In this document: in pieces, positions 1-22,344 of the stretch
Layout: every line of letters begins with the position of its first letter
How positions within the stretch are numbered: the first letter of the stretch is position 1
Origin: Aquila chrysaetos chrysaetos
Taxonomy: Eukaryota; Chordata; Aves; Accipitriformes; Accipitridae
Reading direction: 5' to 3'
DNA: 64,000 bases
Assembly: GCF_900496995.4 (NCBI RefSeq)
Contig: NC_044012.1
Span: 23,536,759-23,600,758, forward strand
Program-made: the position numbers and the translations under genes
The notes under the pieces: generated by a model
What the model was told of the DNA's origin: nothing
Databases searched by the model: none
Seen by the model: only the letters and a program-made list of their open reading frames with translations

Positions 1-6258
<6,258 letters not shown>

Positions 6259-6620
6259 GATGACGCCTTGCGAGAGAGTGCTCAGGTGTGAGTGAGGCAG
6301 AAGGTTCCTGGCTCTGCCCAGCAGCACTCTGGGCCGAGGCTTTTACCTCCCCATCTCCCTCTGCCTCTCCTGGCCCAGCTGTGCTGGTTGGTGACACCTC
6401 TTCGCTGGCCCCCCCTTCCCAGGGAAAGCCAGCATGATGTGTAGGGTAAAGTAGGAAGGGAATCAGTGAGCATCTTCACTGGAACAGGCTTTGTCTCTAA
6501 GTGATCCCAGAGCTTTAGGCCAGAGTTTTGGATCCTGGCCATGTGGTGTTTGGCATTGGGAAGAGGTGTACCTCAGTTACACAACCCTACCTTATTTGCA
6601 TGTCCAGTCCTTCTGTGCTG

Positions 6621-6626
6621 AATAAA
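6621..6626 (+). terminator. POLR2C poly(A) signal AATAAA
   Basis: Canonical AATAAA about 360 bp after the POLR2C stop, followed within 30 bp by a T/GT-rich stretch (gtgttttgtc). This gives a short 3' UTR ending near 6645. Confidence 0.75.
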
Positions 6627-7166
6627 GCCTTACCCCCTCTGTGTTTTGTCATCCCTGAAAGCTCGTCTGGGGCTGCAGGAGGAGGTGTCACGTCATTTAC
6701 TTCTCTCCAATAGACATCAACTTAATGAGATCTGCTTTGGAGGGAGCATAGCTCTCTACTGCTGATTGCTGCTCTTGACATAATCTCCTAAGGAGACCAG
6801 AATCCCCTCCAGCAGGTAGCCCGTCATTTACCGATCCAGTGCTACATTTAAAGCAGATGTTTGAGGCTGAGCTGGTAAGCGAGATGCTGCAGAAGGCAGT
6901 GCTGCGGGGAAACCCAGATGAGCCAGGCAGGCTCAGCTGTATTTAAAGACTCCTTTGGAGCAGATTTTACCCATGCACTTTATAATCTTTATGTTAGGTG
7001 CTGGGATGGCAGGGAGTCCATCATTAATAACCTCTGGCTGACAACTTCCAATGTGCCTGCAGCCCCAAGGTGGGTTGTGTGCTGGGCTGGAGCTTGGTGC
7101 AGGTCCCAAACCGTGACCACTGTGGCAGTGGCTGAAGGGCTCCAGTGATTGCCTGGGTCACCCCTT

Positions 7167-7450
7167 ATCATAGAATCATTTAGGTTGGAAAAGGCCTTCA
7201 GGATCATCGAGTCCAACCATCAACCATGGCCACTAAACCATGTCCTGAAGTACCCTGTCCACTCGCTTTTTGAATACCTCCAGGGACGGTGACTCAACCA
7301 CTTCCCCGGGCAGCCTATTCCAATGTTTGACAACACTCTCAGTAAAAAAATTTTTCCTAATATCTAACCTAAATCTCCCTTGCCTCAACTTGAGGCCATT
7401 TCCTCTTGTCCTATCTCCAGCCACCTGACAGAAGAGACCAGCACCCACAA
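7167..7450 (-). mobile_element. CR1 LINE, 5'-truncated 3' fragment
   Basis: The left edge has the hallmark reversed CR1 3' end (ATCATAGAATCAT followed by GGTTGGAAAAGG). The minus strand encodes the conserved C-terminus of CR1 ORF2 ([20 protein letters not shown], then [10 protein letters not shown]). About 280 bp, truncated at the 5' side as most CR1 copies are. It sits between the 3' ends of POLR2C and DOK4. The reading frame is still mostly open, which suggests a moderately young copy. Confidence 0.95.
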
Positions 7451-8552
7451 AAAATTTTTTTTTCTTCTAAAAATGATGTTTAAAATAGGTGCGTGCTTTT
7501 CGTTGTCACTGGTGTGCGTCTGAATAATATAAAATTAAGATTCTTCAATGAACTCCAAACACTGTTTTGTTCATTGCTGAAAAAACCCCCTGTGCGATCC
7601 CTTCTTGCAAAAATCATACAGGCATAATGTCAGAACCTTCCAGAGTATTTTATGTTTCCAAGATCAATGGAAAACAATCTAACTGTGCTGAAACAATCAT
7701 CTGACTAGTAATGAATAAAAGAATAATCTTTTCACATTATTCCAAATTCTCCTCCCCTCTGTCAGCGCCCAGCAGGACTTGGGATGAGCTTCTCGGTGAC
7801 GCTTTCCTGGAGAGATCTGCCTGGTCCTCACCGTGGGGGCTGGGAGGGAGGGGAAGGTGCGTGTGCCACTGCGCTTGTCCCAGCATGGACGTGGGGCATG
7901 GGAACGGTTTGTGGTGCTGGGATGGGTGCTCATGCTGAGTAGGAGAGAGCAGCCCAAGTCAGCGCTGCCCTCCCCTCCAGGGAAGAGCTGCTGCAGCCGG
8001 GCTGCTGCTTCAGTGTCCTTGCCCTGGCACAGCCAGTTGCAGCACGGCTCCCCAAGACTTCCCTCCCGTCCCTGGAGGGAGCGCTGCCCCGGCTGGCGTG
8101 GCTGTCTCGCCTTGAGGCCAGTGCTCTGCTGGACAGTCACGGCGCGGGTAACTGAACTGGCACAATTCTGGAAGAGCTGGGAGATGGAGCGGCTTGAAAC
8201 TCCTTCGCCCAGGGACTTGGAGCCACCGCTGCCCTGGCATGTCCCCGGAGCCGTGGGTGGCTGGAGCTGAGGGGTGACAGTGGGGTGCTGGCATCCTGTT
8301 TCACTTGGGGTTGGTTGATGGAGGGTGGCAACTCACTCCACCCTTCTACCCTCCCCAGTGGTTTTAGGGCTTCACTTGAAATGTCCTGGCCATGGCTGGA
8401 GGCAGAACAAAGCTTTGAGCCAAGCACGCTGCTGGGAGCGTCAGGAAATCTCCCTGCATCAGCATTTTTCTCTCTGGCAGGCACTACTCCCACTCGCACT
8501 TCCCGAGCGCATTTGGATGGAACGGACAAACAGGAAGGGTGGATAAGGATTG

Positions 8553-8558
8553 TTTATT
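8553..8558 (-). terminator. Probable DOK4 poly(A) signal (AATAAA on minus strand)
   Basis: TTTATT on the plus strand reads AATAAA on the minus strand, about 1.43 kb past the DOK4 stop. That gives a 3' UTR of the length expected for DOK4. Other AT-rich motifs between 8,600 and 9,000 are on the wrong strand. The stretch 8559-9987 has no credible coding region and is taken as 3' UTR. Confidence 0.55.
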
Positions 8559-9987
8559 CATTGAGCAACTCCTTAAAAAAAAGAAAACCCAAACATTTTT
8601 GGTAATAAATGTGAAATCTTTTCCAGATGCGGTGTGTAGCTGGGAAAAGACAGCGGGTTACACCTCTCACCTGGGGGAGGATGCGCTACCGGCCGGTGCT
8701 GGGGTACCGACGAGCCCCTCGGCGCCTGGCCGTGCTGCAGGGAGCAGCTGTCTTCTGTCCCGCCATCCCCCCCACAGCCTCAGCCACAAGCTACACCAAC
8801 CCAAGACACAGTATTTACAGACCACAGGTTCCCACATCACAACACTCCCTGTCCTCAAAGCACGGACCTGGAGCTTTAAGGGCGGAAATAAAACCACTGA
8901 CCACCCAACCCAGACCGAAAGAAGACTCCAAAGAAACACCAAGGTTTGCACGGCAATAAAAAGATAGCCCTTCTAAAGGAGGTCAATAAATAGGAGAACT
9001 AGAAAAAATCAATTGCTTTCGAGTTCAGCACATGAAACCCAGCTCCCCCCCGAGGCAAGGGCTTCCACCCAGCCGAACTGGCAGGCAAGGAGGGAGCGAG
9101 GACGATGGGAATGCATGGAGAAACGCGGCTCTCCCCCTAACAGCATGGGCTTCTCTGCCCAGGGACTTTTTAGATCCGCAAAGCTGCCCCCTCAAGGGAC
9201 AGATGCTACTGGCCAAAACCAGTCCCTGGGTTGCCCACCAGCAGATAAACCAGGGGCATGGCCAGGGGGAGCGGCTGTGGGTGGAGGAGTGAGGGGTGCT
9301 GGGGTGGGGGCAGTCCCAGAAAGCCGGCAGGGGCTCGGCTTTGCCAGGCCGCTCACCCCAGCCGATCCCCCAGAAGGAAAACCAGTTTCTCCTGAGACAT
9401 CTCAATTCTACAGCGAGTGTTTAAATAGCTTCAAGAAGTGCAAAAAATCAGCTCAGGGGTGGTGGGGCATCATCCCCAGGAGCATCCTACTTTTCACGGG
9501 GTGGGGTGTGAGATGCTGGGACACCGCACCATCAGCCTGGCACAGCCACATCTTCCAGCGCTGCTCTGTCCCCGCGGCAGGGTGATGCTCCAGCCTTCCC
9601 CTCTCACAAAAACCACACCACATTTCTTGATACCCCCCTGCCTCTTCACCTCCCAGCTGGATCCCCAAGAGTCAAAAAACCTCTGAGCATCTCTGCCTGA
9701 GGGCTCTTCGGCGGCCACAAAGTTTGCATTCATGTGAGAAGGAAAAATCGCTTATAATGCGGATATTCAATATATATTTCGTCAGTCGAGGCTGAGCCAG
9801 CCGTCATCTCCACTAACGTCAGGCCAGGGTGTGAGCCAGCGCCTGTTCCCCCAGGTCTTGGCACGGAGGATGTCCCAGCTCGGTCTTCCCAGGGACTTGG
9901 AGGGGTGGCTGCCTGCATCCTTGCCACCTCTTGGGGAAGAAAAAGGGGACCCCCGCCGTGGTCCCGTTCCACCCCCCCCGCGCCGGC

Positions 9988-12918
9988 TCACGGGGATGAT
10001 GTGGGCTCCCTGCTTTCAGGCTTGTCGCTTTTGGAGGACTTTGGCTTCAGCAAGATGAACCTGTTGAGGAGGTCGGTGTCCGAGCTGGCCTGTGGGCCCG
10101 TGTACGCCTCCCCTGGGGATGAAGCAGAGGGTGGGCTCGTGGGGGGGGGGACACACACGCTCTGGGGGCTGGAGGAGCAGCGGCTCCTCAGTGGGGGACA
10201 GGGACACTCACCGGCGTAGCTGGAGGACTCGGCCATGTTCTGGGAGCCAGTAATGTGGTGCCAGTAGGCGCTGCGGGGCAGCATGGTGGTGGGGGTGCAG
10301 GGGTAGGAGAAGTGCTCGGTGCCCTTGTTCAGCAGCTGCGGTGGATGGGGGGGGGGGGGGGTGAGGGTGACACAGGGTGCCCCAACCCCCCCGCCCAAGC
10401 CGTGTCCCCAGGGTGGGCTGGAGCTCACCCTGACGTTCTTCTCCATCTCCAGCAGGACCTTCTTGTGCTGCTCGGCAATGGCCAACGTGGCACTGTGCAC
10501 GCGCTGGTAGATCTGCTCGCCCTCCTGGGTCTGGAAGGTGTAGAGACCTTCCCCCGCGTCACACATCCTGTGGGAACGGGGCACGGGGTGTCACTGGGGT
10601 CCCCAAGCCGAGGGACGATAAAAAATACCCCCCCCCAGGGTGGCAGCTGGCCCAGCTTCCCACGCTTTAAGTGCTGTCCCCGTGTCCCCTCCATGGTGCT
10701 GAGCTGGGACCAGCACCGGCCTCAAACCTCCCCAGCCGTGGGGCACCCTATGCAGGCTGTGGCCATCACCCCAGCTTCAGGCCTGCCCCGGGGCGATGGC
10801 AGCAGTGCTGCCTCCTGCTGCGCCCAGCAGGATGAAGGCACCCATCGATGGTCCCTGTCCCAGCGAGGGTGACATCTCACCGTCCGGCCTCGAAGGTGAA
10901 GCGAGTGGCGTCACGCCCGTAGCGGCGCAGGGAGCAGAGGGGCCAGGAGACCAGCTTCACCCGGGGGTTGTGCGTGTCCCAGAGGTAGATGTTTTCGTGG
11001 GTGATCTGCAGCTTGCACTCGCCGTAAACGTCCAGGTTGGGGCAAGGGAGGAGGAACACGTTGAACCGGTCTGGAGAGGGAAAAAAAATAAAATAAAATA
11101 AAATAATTCGGGGGGGGGCGCGTAGCGAGGCCGAGCCCCGAGCAAACGCCCCGCCGCTGCGCGCTCACCCGTCTGCTCGCACTGCACGCCGGGCGCCAGC
11201 AGGTCAGGCTCCCCCAGGCTGATGTCGTTCAGGCGGGCGCCCAGGCACTCCACCGACAGCGTCTTGTACCACTCCTCCGCCTCCAGCTCTGCAAGGCACC
11301 ACCGCAGCCCCTGGGCGACCCCGGCCAAACTGGGGTGCCCCCCCCGGCACCCCAGCCCGGCTCCCCTGGGCGCTGCCCCATACCCGAATCGCAGGTGAAG
11401 GTCCGGGCGGAGTCATCGGTGAAAACGATGGCCACAGCCTGTCTCTTGGTCTCCTTGGGCAGCCGGGTGATGCACTTGACATTGCTGATGTCAGTCACCT
11501 GGGGAGGTGACGGGGAAGGGGGGGTTACTGAGGGCTGCACCCAAACCCAGACTCGATGCACCCAGAACCCAGCTGCTGCTGCACCCAGACCCCGGCCCTC
11601 GCGGCACCCAGACCTGGCCGCCGTGGCATTCAGATCCTGGCTGCTGCACCCAGAGCTCGGTGGCGCCCAGACCCCAGCTGCTGCACCGAGACCCTGGCTG
11701 CTGCACCCAAACGTGGCCCCTGCAGCACCCAGACCCTGCAACACCCAGACACTGCCGCATCCCACCGAAGTACATGGAGCGACAGCCACCCAGCTTCAGC
11801 CCAGCAAGTTTAGGTGAGGAGGGACCCACTCTGGCATGTGGCCCCAAGCAGCAGGCAGCACCCAGCACCCGTCCACTGCACCCTCTCACCTTGGGGCACC
11901 CACGCAGGCACGCCGACTTCTCATCCGGGTACTTCTCCAGGCGCTGGGGCCCTTTGCTGGAGGATTTCCGGAAGACCAGCCAGCACCGCCGGTAGATCTG
12001 CCGGACAGAGAGTGCCGGCAGCTGCTGCGGTGCAGGTGGGGGTCCCTGTCCCCATGTCCCCATCCCCTTCCCCAGGACCCCTGCCCTGTCCTGCCTACCC
12101 TGCTGGCCTGGGGACAGGAGGGGACACTGGGGCTGGGGATATCCCAGGGCTGCCATCATCCCCCCCACCCCCGCCAATGCTAATTAATGAGCTTAATTAA
12201 CGAACACGGGTAAGGGTCCCAAAGGGACCCCCATCCCAATGCCTCCCTGTCCCCTCTCCTGCAGCCCCTGCCTCCGGGGGTGGCGGGGCCATCGTCCCCA
12301 AGCATGTCCCCCCCCTCAAGCCCGCTCCCTCTTTGTTCTCCCTAATTAGCGTGAAATTACCCAGCATGCTCGTTGCTGCTGGCTCTGAGCGATGGAGGCG
12401 GGTGACCAAAACCCCTGACCCCCCACCTATGGGTGCTGCACTCCAGCATCCCCCTAATTTGCACCCAGCAGACCCCCCACCAGTGTGGGGCAACCCCGGT
12501 GCCAAAATTGGGTGTGGAGGGAAACTGAGGCATGGGGGGGTGGTGGGGAGGGCTCAGAGACACCCCCCCAAATCCCCACGGTGACCTGTGTTCGATGAGG
12601 GGGTGCCACCCGGTGCAGGATCTGAGCCCCTGGGGCTGCTGGATGATTTGGGTACCAACAAGTGGTCTGCCCCTGCACCACCACCACCCCCCAGCCCCCA
12701 AAATGCTGCTTATTCAATCCAAAAACAGGGGTGCAGGTTGCCACAAGAGGCAAGGTGGCCAGGGGACCCCGCCACGTCACCTCTCGCGGCAACCAGCACC
12801 CCAAATCCACGGGTGCCCCCCCCCCCCCCCATTCCCCAAGACCCCCACTCACCCCCAGCTTCTTGCTCTTCATCCTCACGTAGCCTTGCTTAATGATGTC
12901 GTTAAAATTCGTCGCCAT
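9988..12918 (-). CDS. DOK4: DOK4, docking protein 4 (PH + PTB adaptor)
   Basis: A membrane-proximal adaptor of the DOK family, known to bind activated receptor tyrosine kinases such as RET. Coding exons in order on the minus strand are 12918-12853, 11997-11890, 11498-11384, 11288-11169, 11070-10881, 10567-10429, 10335-10212 and 10112-9988. They total 987 nt, encoding 328 aa with a TGA stop (human 326 aa). The start is [23 protein letters not shown] domain spans roughly residues 7-112 ([20 protein letters not shown]). An IRS-type PTB domain spans about 135-235 (ends [15 protein letters not shown]). A serine-rich tail follows ([14 protein letters not shown], then [11 protein letters not shown]). 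The N-terminal MATNF distinguishes it from DOK5 (MASNF). Same strand as CCDC102A, which lies upstream. Confidence 0.97.
11530..11760. repeat. Degenerate minisatellite in DOK4 intron 2
   Basis: Multiple imperfect copies of a 13-26 bp unit built around GCACCCAGACCC(T/C)GGCTGCT. It lies just downstream of DOK4 coding exon 2 in transcription order. No coding potential; local open frames are repeat artefacts. Confidence 0.8.
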
Positions 12919-13026
12919 GGTGATGGCCCGATGGGGTGGGGGGATATTTTGGGAGGGGGGGGGCTGCCTGCCTTCACCTTCGCCCCCCCCTCTCCATCCT
13001 CTTCCTCCGTACCCCCCCCGCCTCAC

Positions 13027-13066
13027 CGCTGGCCCAGCTTGGTGCTAGCGGTGTCCCCCATCCTGG
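13027..13066 (-). other. Candidate 40-nt noncoding (5' UTR) exon of DOK4 with an upstream ATG
   Basis: On the minus strand a strong acceptor (TTTCTCTTTTCCAG) precedes 40 nt that end in a good donor (CG|GTGAGG). The segment contains an ATG at 13061-13059 in strong Kozak context (CCAGGATGG) followed by 11 open codons. It sits between the CpG-island first exon and the MATNF start exon. If spliced in, the ATG would open an upstream reading frame. Splice-site evidence only. Confidence 0.4.
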
Positions 13067-13100
13067 CTGGAAAAGAGAAATGACAGATCGACGGGTGACA

Positions 13101-13128
13101 TCCTCCTCCTCCTCCTCTTCCTCCTCCC
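13101..13128. repeat. (TCC)n microsatellite
   Basis: About nine TCC units with one TTC interruption, in DOK4 intron 1. Confidence 0.9.
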
Positions 13129-14159
13129 TTCGCTGCCTGAACCATCCGAGTGGAACAATCCGGTGTTAACCCCTGCCAGCGCGGCAGTGCCAGGCCAGCA
13201 CGCACAAGTGGTCCCCCCGCCACCTGCCCCAACATGTCTCCCAGGGGACACCCACGCTGGACCTCGCCCACAGGTCTCCATTGCTTCTTGTACTGTCCCT
13301 CCTTCCTCCCAGACTGCTCACTCGGGCAGCAGCATGGCCCCAGCTGCTGGGCATCAGTAGGGTTCAGTGTTAACGACCTCTTGCCCAGCCAGGCCAGCTC
13401 TGCCATGGGGTGCTTTGGCCCCAGCACCGGGTGCCAAAGGGACCCCGGCTCCCAACCTCATCCCCCCCGGCGCAACCCAGCCTTCCCTCCAGCCCTGCCG
13501 TGAGCTCGGCCTCATTCAGCCTGGTCCCCGCCTGGTCCCGCCACCCAGTTCCCACCAGGTTCCTCTCCCAGCTGGAAAAATCCTCTAGAGAAGGCAGTAA
13601 CCTAGGAAACGGGATGGGGACATCCCCAGGGATGCTCGGGAGCCAGACTGCTCCATTCTGGTGACGCCCTGGTCCCCAAAGCCCCAGCACCCAGGGGGAT
13701 CCAGCCCCATCCATCCCATCAGGGACAGACCACAGGGGCCATCCCGCAGCGACTATGCCCCAGTGTCCCCCCCCAGCCACCACAACCACTGCCACAGCCT
13801 GTCTGGGTACCACGCGGATGGCTTGTGTCCCCCGTCCCCCCCCTCAGGAGCCAGGCTGACCCCGCTGCCTGGGACCCCAGGTGCTGCTCTGGGGTGGCCC
13901 GTGGCCCATCGGGACCAGGGAGTGGGGATGATGGGGGCTGGGACAGCACCCTAGGGACCCTCCGCTGTCCCCAGAGGGACTGGAGCCCGCGCTCGCCTCC
14001 GAGGGGAACATCCCCCTCCATCACCCGCACCCCACGCACATCAGCACCCGAAGGGAATTCAGAGATGCTGGGGGGGGGACCTCCTGCCCCCCCCCCGACC
14101 CAACCCACCCCCTGATCTGTCACGTCGGTCACCCCCAAGCCCCCGCACTCCTCACCCCT

Positions 14160-14520
14160 CCATCACCCCCAGGTCTCCGCCGCTCTCACCGGCATCCTCC
14201 CTCCCCGCGCTGTCACCCCCCGGCCGGGCCCCCCCGACGCTTGTCACCACGGCCAAGCCCGTCCCGCGTCACCTCCCCCCGCAGCCGGTCCCCTGCCCCG
14301 TAGTCCCGTCCCGTCCCTCCCCCGGCCTTACCCGGACCCTCCCGCTGCAGCGGCGGCTCCGGCGTCCGGCTCCGCGTCGCTGCGAGCCCTGGAGCCGCGC
14401 GGCCCCGCCCGCTCCGGTCCCGCCCAGACCACGCCCCTCCAGGCTCCGCCCCCGCCCCACCCCACCCCTTTCACCCCGGGCTGCCTCCGCCGTCCCTCCG
14501 GGCCCGGCCTTGCTCGGCCC
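14160..14520 (-). promoter_or_regulatory. DOK4 CpG-island promoter and probable noncoding exon 1
   Basis: Dense CpG and GC-rich sequence, including GC-box-like runs. A minus-strand donor (G|GTAAGG, GT at 14331-14330) would end a noncoding first exon starting somewhere near 14,400-14,480. Its position upstream of all DOK4 coding exons and the absence of a TATA box fit a housekeeping-style promoter. The exact start site cannot be seen. Confidence 0.6.
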
Positions 14521-15339
14521 AGCCCCGCCAGAGCCACAGCTGGCCACCATGCTGGTTTCCTGCATGCACATCATTAGGCTTCAGAGTGAACGCCCCGTGG
14601 TGACTGACGGGCGGCGGCAGCTTCTCACCGAGCCACTGTCCCTAGGTGCAGGCAGACGTCTCCTCATCCCTGTCCCTCCCTTCTCTGCCCCCCAAATCTC
14701 TGCTTTTCAGGGCCCCCACCAAAACCGCCTGCAGGCACCTCCACCCCCGCAGCCTCATTTGTTGGGCCATAAAAAAATGAATAATAGCTGGAAATAAAAA
14801 GACATTAAAAAAAAACCTGTGAGCAGCAAAGAGCCATGCTTTCAGCCAATCAATTAAAAAGCAGACCGAGGGGATGAGCTCACTGAAATATTAATTTTTA
14901 ATAAGGTTGTGTCTGAGCTCCTCCAAAGCCCCGTGAGGCCCTGCTCTGGGGGGGCTAGGCTGCAGGGGCCTGGGCTGGGGCAGTCAGCACCCATGGGTGA
15001 GCACCCCTGCACCCGTGGGAGAGCGACCACCTCTGCCTGCCCACCACAGCCCTGCAGATGTGGGCACCTCTATGGCCATGAGCATTATCAGCCGCCCCGT
15101 AACCCCCGCTTCTCGCTTCGCAGGCACAGGGATGGGCTTTACACATGAGCTGGGCTTGTCCCCAAGCATGGGGGCAGCAACGGCAGCGGGGTGACACCAG
15201 CAGCCACGCATCCAGCCCCACTGACGGAGAAACGCCATTTCTGCCCCATGCTGTCCCCTCCCGTCTCCTCCATCCTTGCTCCCGCATGGGAAAAGACCAA
15301 CAGCCCAAGCCACCACCAGAGCCTGGGCCCCTCTGGGCT

Positions 15340-15402
15340 CTGTATTTATGATAAAAAAAATCATATACAAATACATACATATATATAATATATATATAAA
15401 AA
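15340..15402. repeat. AT-rich simple repeat (TA/ACATA)
   Basis: An (A)8 run followed by imperfect TA/CATA dinucleotide repeats, a sharp AT island in GC-rich surroundings about 320 bp past the CCDC102A stop. It may lie in or near the 3' end of that transcript. I found no exact minus-strand AATAAA here; an ATTAAA variant occurs on the minus strand at 14902-14897. Confidence 0.75.
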
Positions 15403-15723
15403 AGTGGGCAGGAGAGCGTGGCCGGCTGCAGGGCTTGATGCCCCTCTCTGCCCTGCACTTCTTCCTCCTGGGCTGCTCAGCGATGCCGGCTTTGGTGGCC
15501 ACATCTGTGTCCCAGGAGATGCCGGTGGCCAAGGGGCATCAGATACTGTCTGAGAGGCAGCGGGCTTGGAGCATCCCTGGGCAAATTCCTCCCCGCCGCT
15601 CCATGCCTCAGTTTCCCCATCTATAGGAGGGTCACCGCATGGCCAGGCCCCACGACAACAGGCACTTGTGGGCAGAGGACCACCATGGGACATCCCTGTG
15701 GCAGTGACACCTGGCCCTGGGCT

Positions 15724-20450
<4,727 letters not shown>

Positions 20451-20462
20451 GGCGGGTCTCCC

Positions 20463-20471
20463 CTAGGGCAT
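20463..20471 (-). promoter_or_regulatory. Minimal upstream ORF (Met-Pro-stop) before the CCDC102A start
   Basis: On the minus strand ATG CCC TAG ends 12 nt before the CCDC102A ATG. It lies in the same candidate exon, which has an acceptor (TCTCCCGCAG) ending at 20509. A start-proximal minimal uORF can reduce initiation at the main ATG by limiting reinitiation; that role is inferred. Confidence 0.5.
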
Positions 20472-20614
20472 GGCCGTCACCGTCGGGGCGGCGTCTCCGC
20501 CCGGGGACCTGCGGGAGACGGGAGGGGTCAGGGGGGCCCCAGGGGGGCTGCAGGAGGGGGCTGGAGGGAAGGGGGGGGCCACGGCCCCTGGTTTTGGGGG
20601 CAGCGGCACACTGA

Positions 20615-20710
20615 GCGACGAGGTCCCCGGCATGGATCCTGGTCAGGTCCCCGGTGAGGACTCCGGCAAGGTCCCCGGTGATGGCCCCAGCAGGGTCCCC
20701 AGCGAGCACC
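20615..20710. repeat. Short tandem repeat of about 24 bp
   Basis: Three to four imperfect copies centred on GGTCCCCGGTGA in the 5' noncoding intron of CCDC102A. Minor; no function evident. Confidence 0.5.
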
Positions 20711-20827
20711 GCAGCCCACTGCCCGGCCACCGGCACCATGTCCCAGCTTGGCACTGCAGCAGGCACCAGCCTGGCTCAGGGCACCTCTGCCAGTGCACCG
20801 GAGGCATCAACGTCTACATGTCATCTG

Positions 20828-20867
20828 GATGATGTCATCCACATGAGGTCATCAGGATGACATCATC
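20828..20867. repeat. Perfect 13-bp inverted repeat with CRE/ATF-like cores
   Basis: GATGATGTCATCC at 20828-20840 and its exact reverse complement GGATGACATCATC at 20855-20867, separated by 14 bp. Each arm holds a TGATGTCA/TGACATCA core resembling ATF/CREB or AP-1 variant sites, and the loop adds GAGGTCATCA. It lies in the first intron of CCDC102A. Confidence 0.85.
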
Positions 20868-21489
20868 TGCAGGCCTCCAAGACCATCCCCGGTGCTGTGG
20901 TGGGGGGACCCGGCTGCACCCTGGCGGCTCCAGTGAGGGTTAAAGCCTGGATCCGGCGCCAGCGAGGCAGGAACAGCTCCGGAAGACCAAACCAGCCACG
21001 GCGGCAGGATGCGTGCCGAGGCGGCCAGACGCGCTCTCCGGTGATGCCGCAACAAAGGGCCGGCGCTGACCTCCTACATCCCAGCACGGATCTCACATCC
21101 CGGTTCAGCCAGGCGGGTAAACCGCCCCAGGAAACCTTAATGGGAGGCTGCTGTGCACCCTAATGGGATAAGTACAGAGCCCGGCCGCGGGCAGCCCGCA
21201 GCCTCCCGGCAGGTTTTCGGGGGGATGGTGCAGCCCAGACCCGCCGCCAAATCTGGCCGGGCTGTGAGAGCTGGTGCCGGAACAGCGGAAGCATCGGCCG
21301 ATGGCAATTATGTGCTTTGCACAGGGGAAAAAATTAATTTCTCCGATGATATTTGCTGATATGAAATGGTGAAGTTTTGGTAAAACTCGGAGGCAAGCCT
21401 TGGCCTGCGCTCTCCTGCTGCCTGCATGGGCTGCTGCCGCGGGGAGGAAATCCAGGTCCCGGTGGGATCCGGCACCGCAGACCCCCAGC

Positions 21490-21675
21490 TGCTGTGTAAT
21501 GCCCACTGCAGCACCGGCACCCGTGCAATGCCCACGGGAGCACAGACGGAGCACGGGCACCCGTGCAATGCCCGTGGCAGCACCGCCGTCCCTGCAGTGT
21601 TCACAGGAGCACCGGCCCCCGTGCAACACCCACGGGAGTACACGTGGAGCACCGGCCCCCGTGCAGGACCCGCGG
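21490..21675. repeat. Tandem repeat of about 30-45 bp upstream region of CCDC102A CpG island
   Basis: Four to five diverged copies around GCACCGGC(A/C)CCCGTGCAA followed by CCCACGGGAG. Contains many short palindromes such as CCCGTG/CACGGG. It creates long spurious open frames on both strands. Confidence 0.8.
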
Positions 21676-21679
21676 GAGC

Positions 21680-22320
21680 GCGCCGAGCGCACTCCCCCCC
21701 CCCCCCCGGCTCCGGCGCGCGGCCCCCGCCGGCCGTCCCGGACTCCCGGCGGGGGCGGAACCGCCCGCCCCCCGCGCCTCCCCATTGGTCGCGGGCGCTG
21801 CCACTCCGCCGCCGGCGGTGACGCGCCCCGGCCCGCGGGAGCCGCTGCATTCCTCCGCGCCCGCCCCGCCCCGTCCCGTCCCGTCCCGGTACAGCCGGTA
21901 CCGCCCGGCTCGGCTCGGCCCCGTACCGCCCGGCCCGGCCCGGCTCGGCTCGGTACCGCCCGGCCCGCCCTGCTCCGCCCCGTCCTGGCGCGCCACCCCC
22001 CACCCCCCTAACCCCCGCCAAAGTTTCCCGCAAGTTTCCCGTCGCGCCGGTGCCGCCGGTGCCGCGTGCCGCCCGCCCGCCCGCCGGCCCGGCCCGCCCC
22101 GCTCCCTCACCGGTGGCGGCGCGGCGGCGGTACGGGCAGCCCGCGCGGGCCGGGGCGCTGCCGGCGGAGTCTCCTCCTCCTCCCCCTCCTCCTCCTCCTC
22201 CTCCTCCTCCCCCCGCCGCTCCCGCCCCCCGCCCGCGCCCCGGGGGGGTGGGGTGGGGGGGCCGGTCCCGCTGCCGGAGCCCAGCCCGTGGCCGCGGGCG
22301 CGTGTCCTGCCTGTGCGGCG
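21680..22320 (-). promoter_or_regulatory. CCDC102A CpG-island promoter with candidate noncoding exon 1
   Basis: Very CpG-dense region. A minus-strand donor (CCACCG|GTGAGG, exon edge at 22111) would end a noncoding first exon that starts upstream of it near 22,150-22,250, and the acceptor ending at 20509 would be its partner. Tandem GGTAC-CG(G)CCCGGCTCGG-type blocks lie at 21880-21970. Start site not defined by sequence alone. Confidence 0.55.
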
Positions 22321-22340
22321 GGGGGGGGGGGGGGGGGGGG
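22320..22340. repeat. G21 homopolymer
   Basis: Twenty-one consecutive G on the plus strand at the outer edge of the CCDC102A CpG island. Prone to G-quadruplex formation and to assembly length error. Confidence 0.95.
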
Positions 22341-22344
22341 AGGA

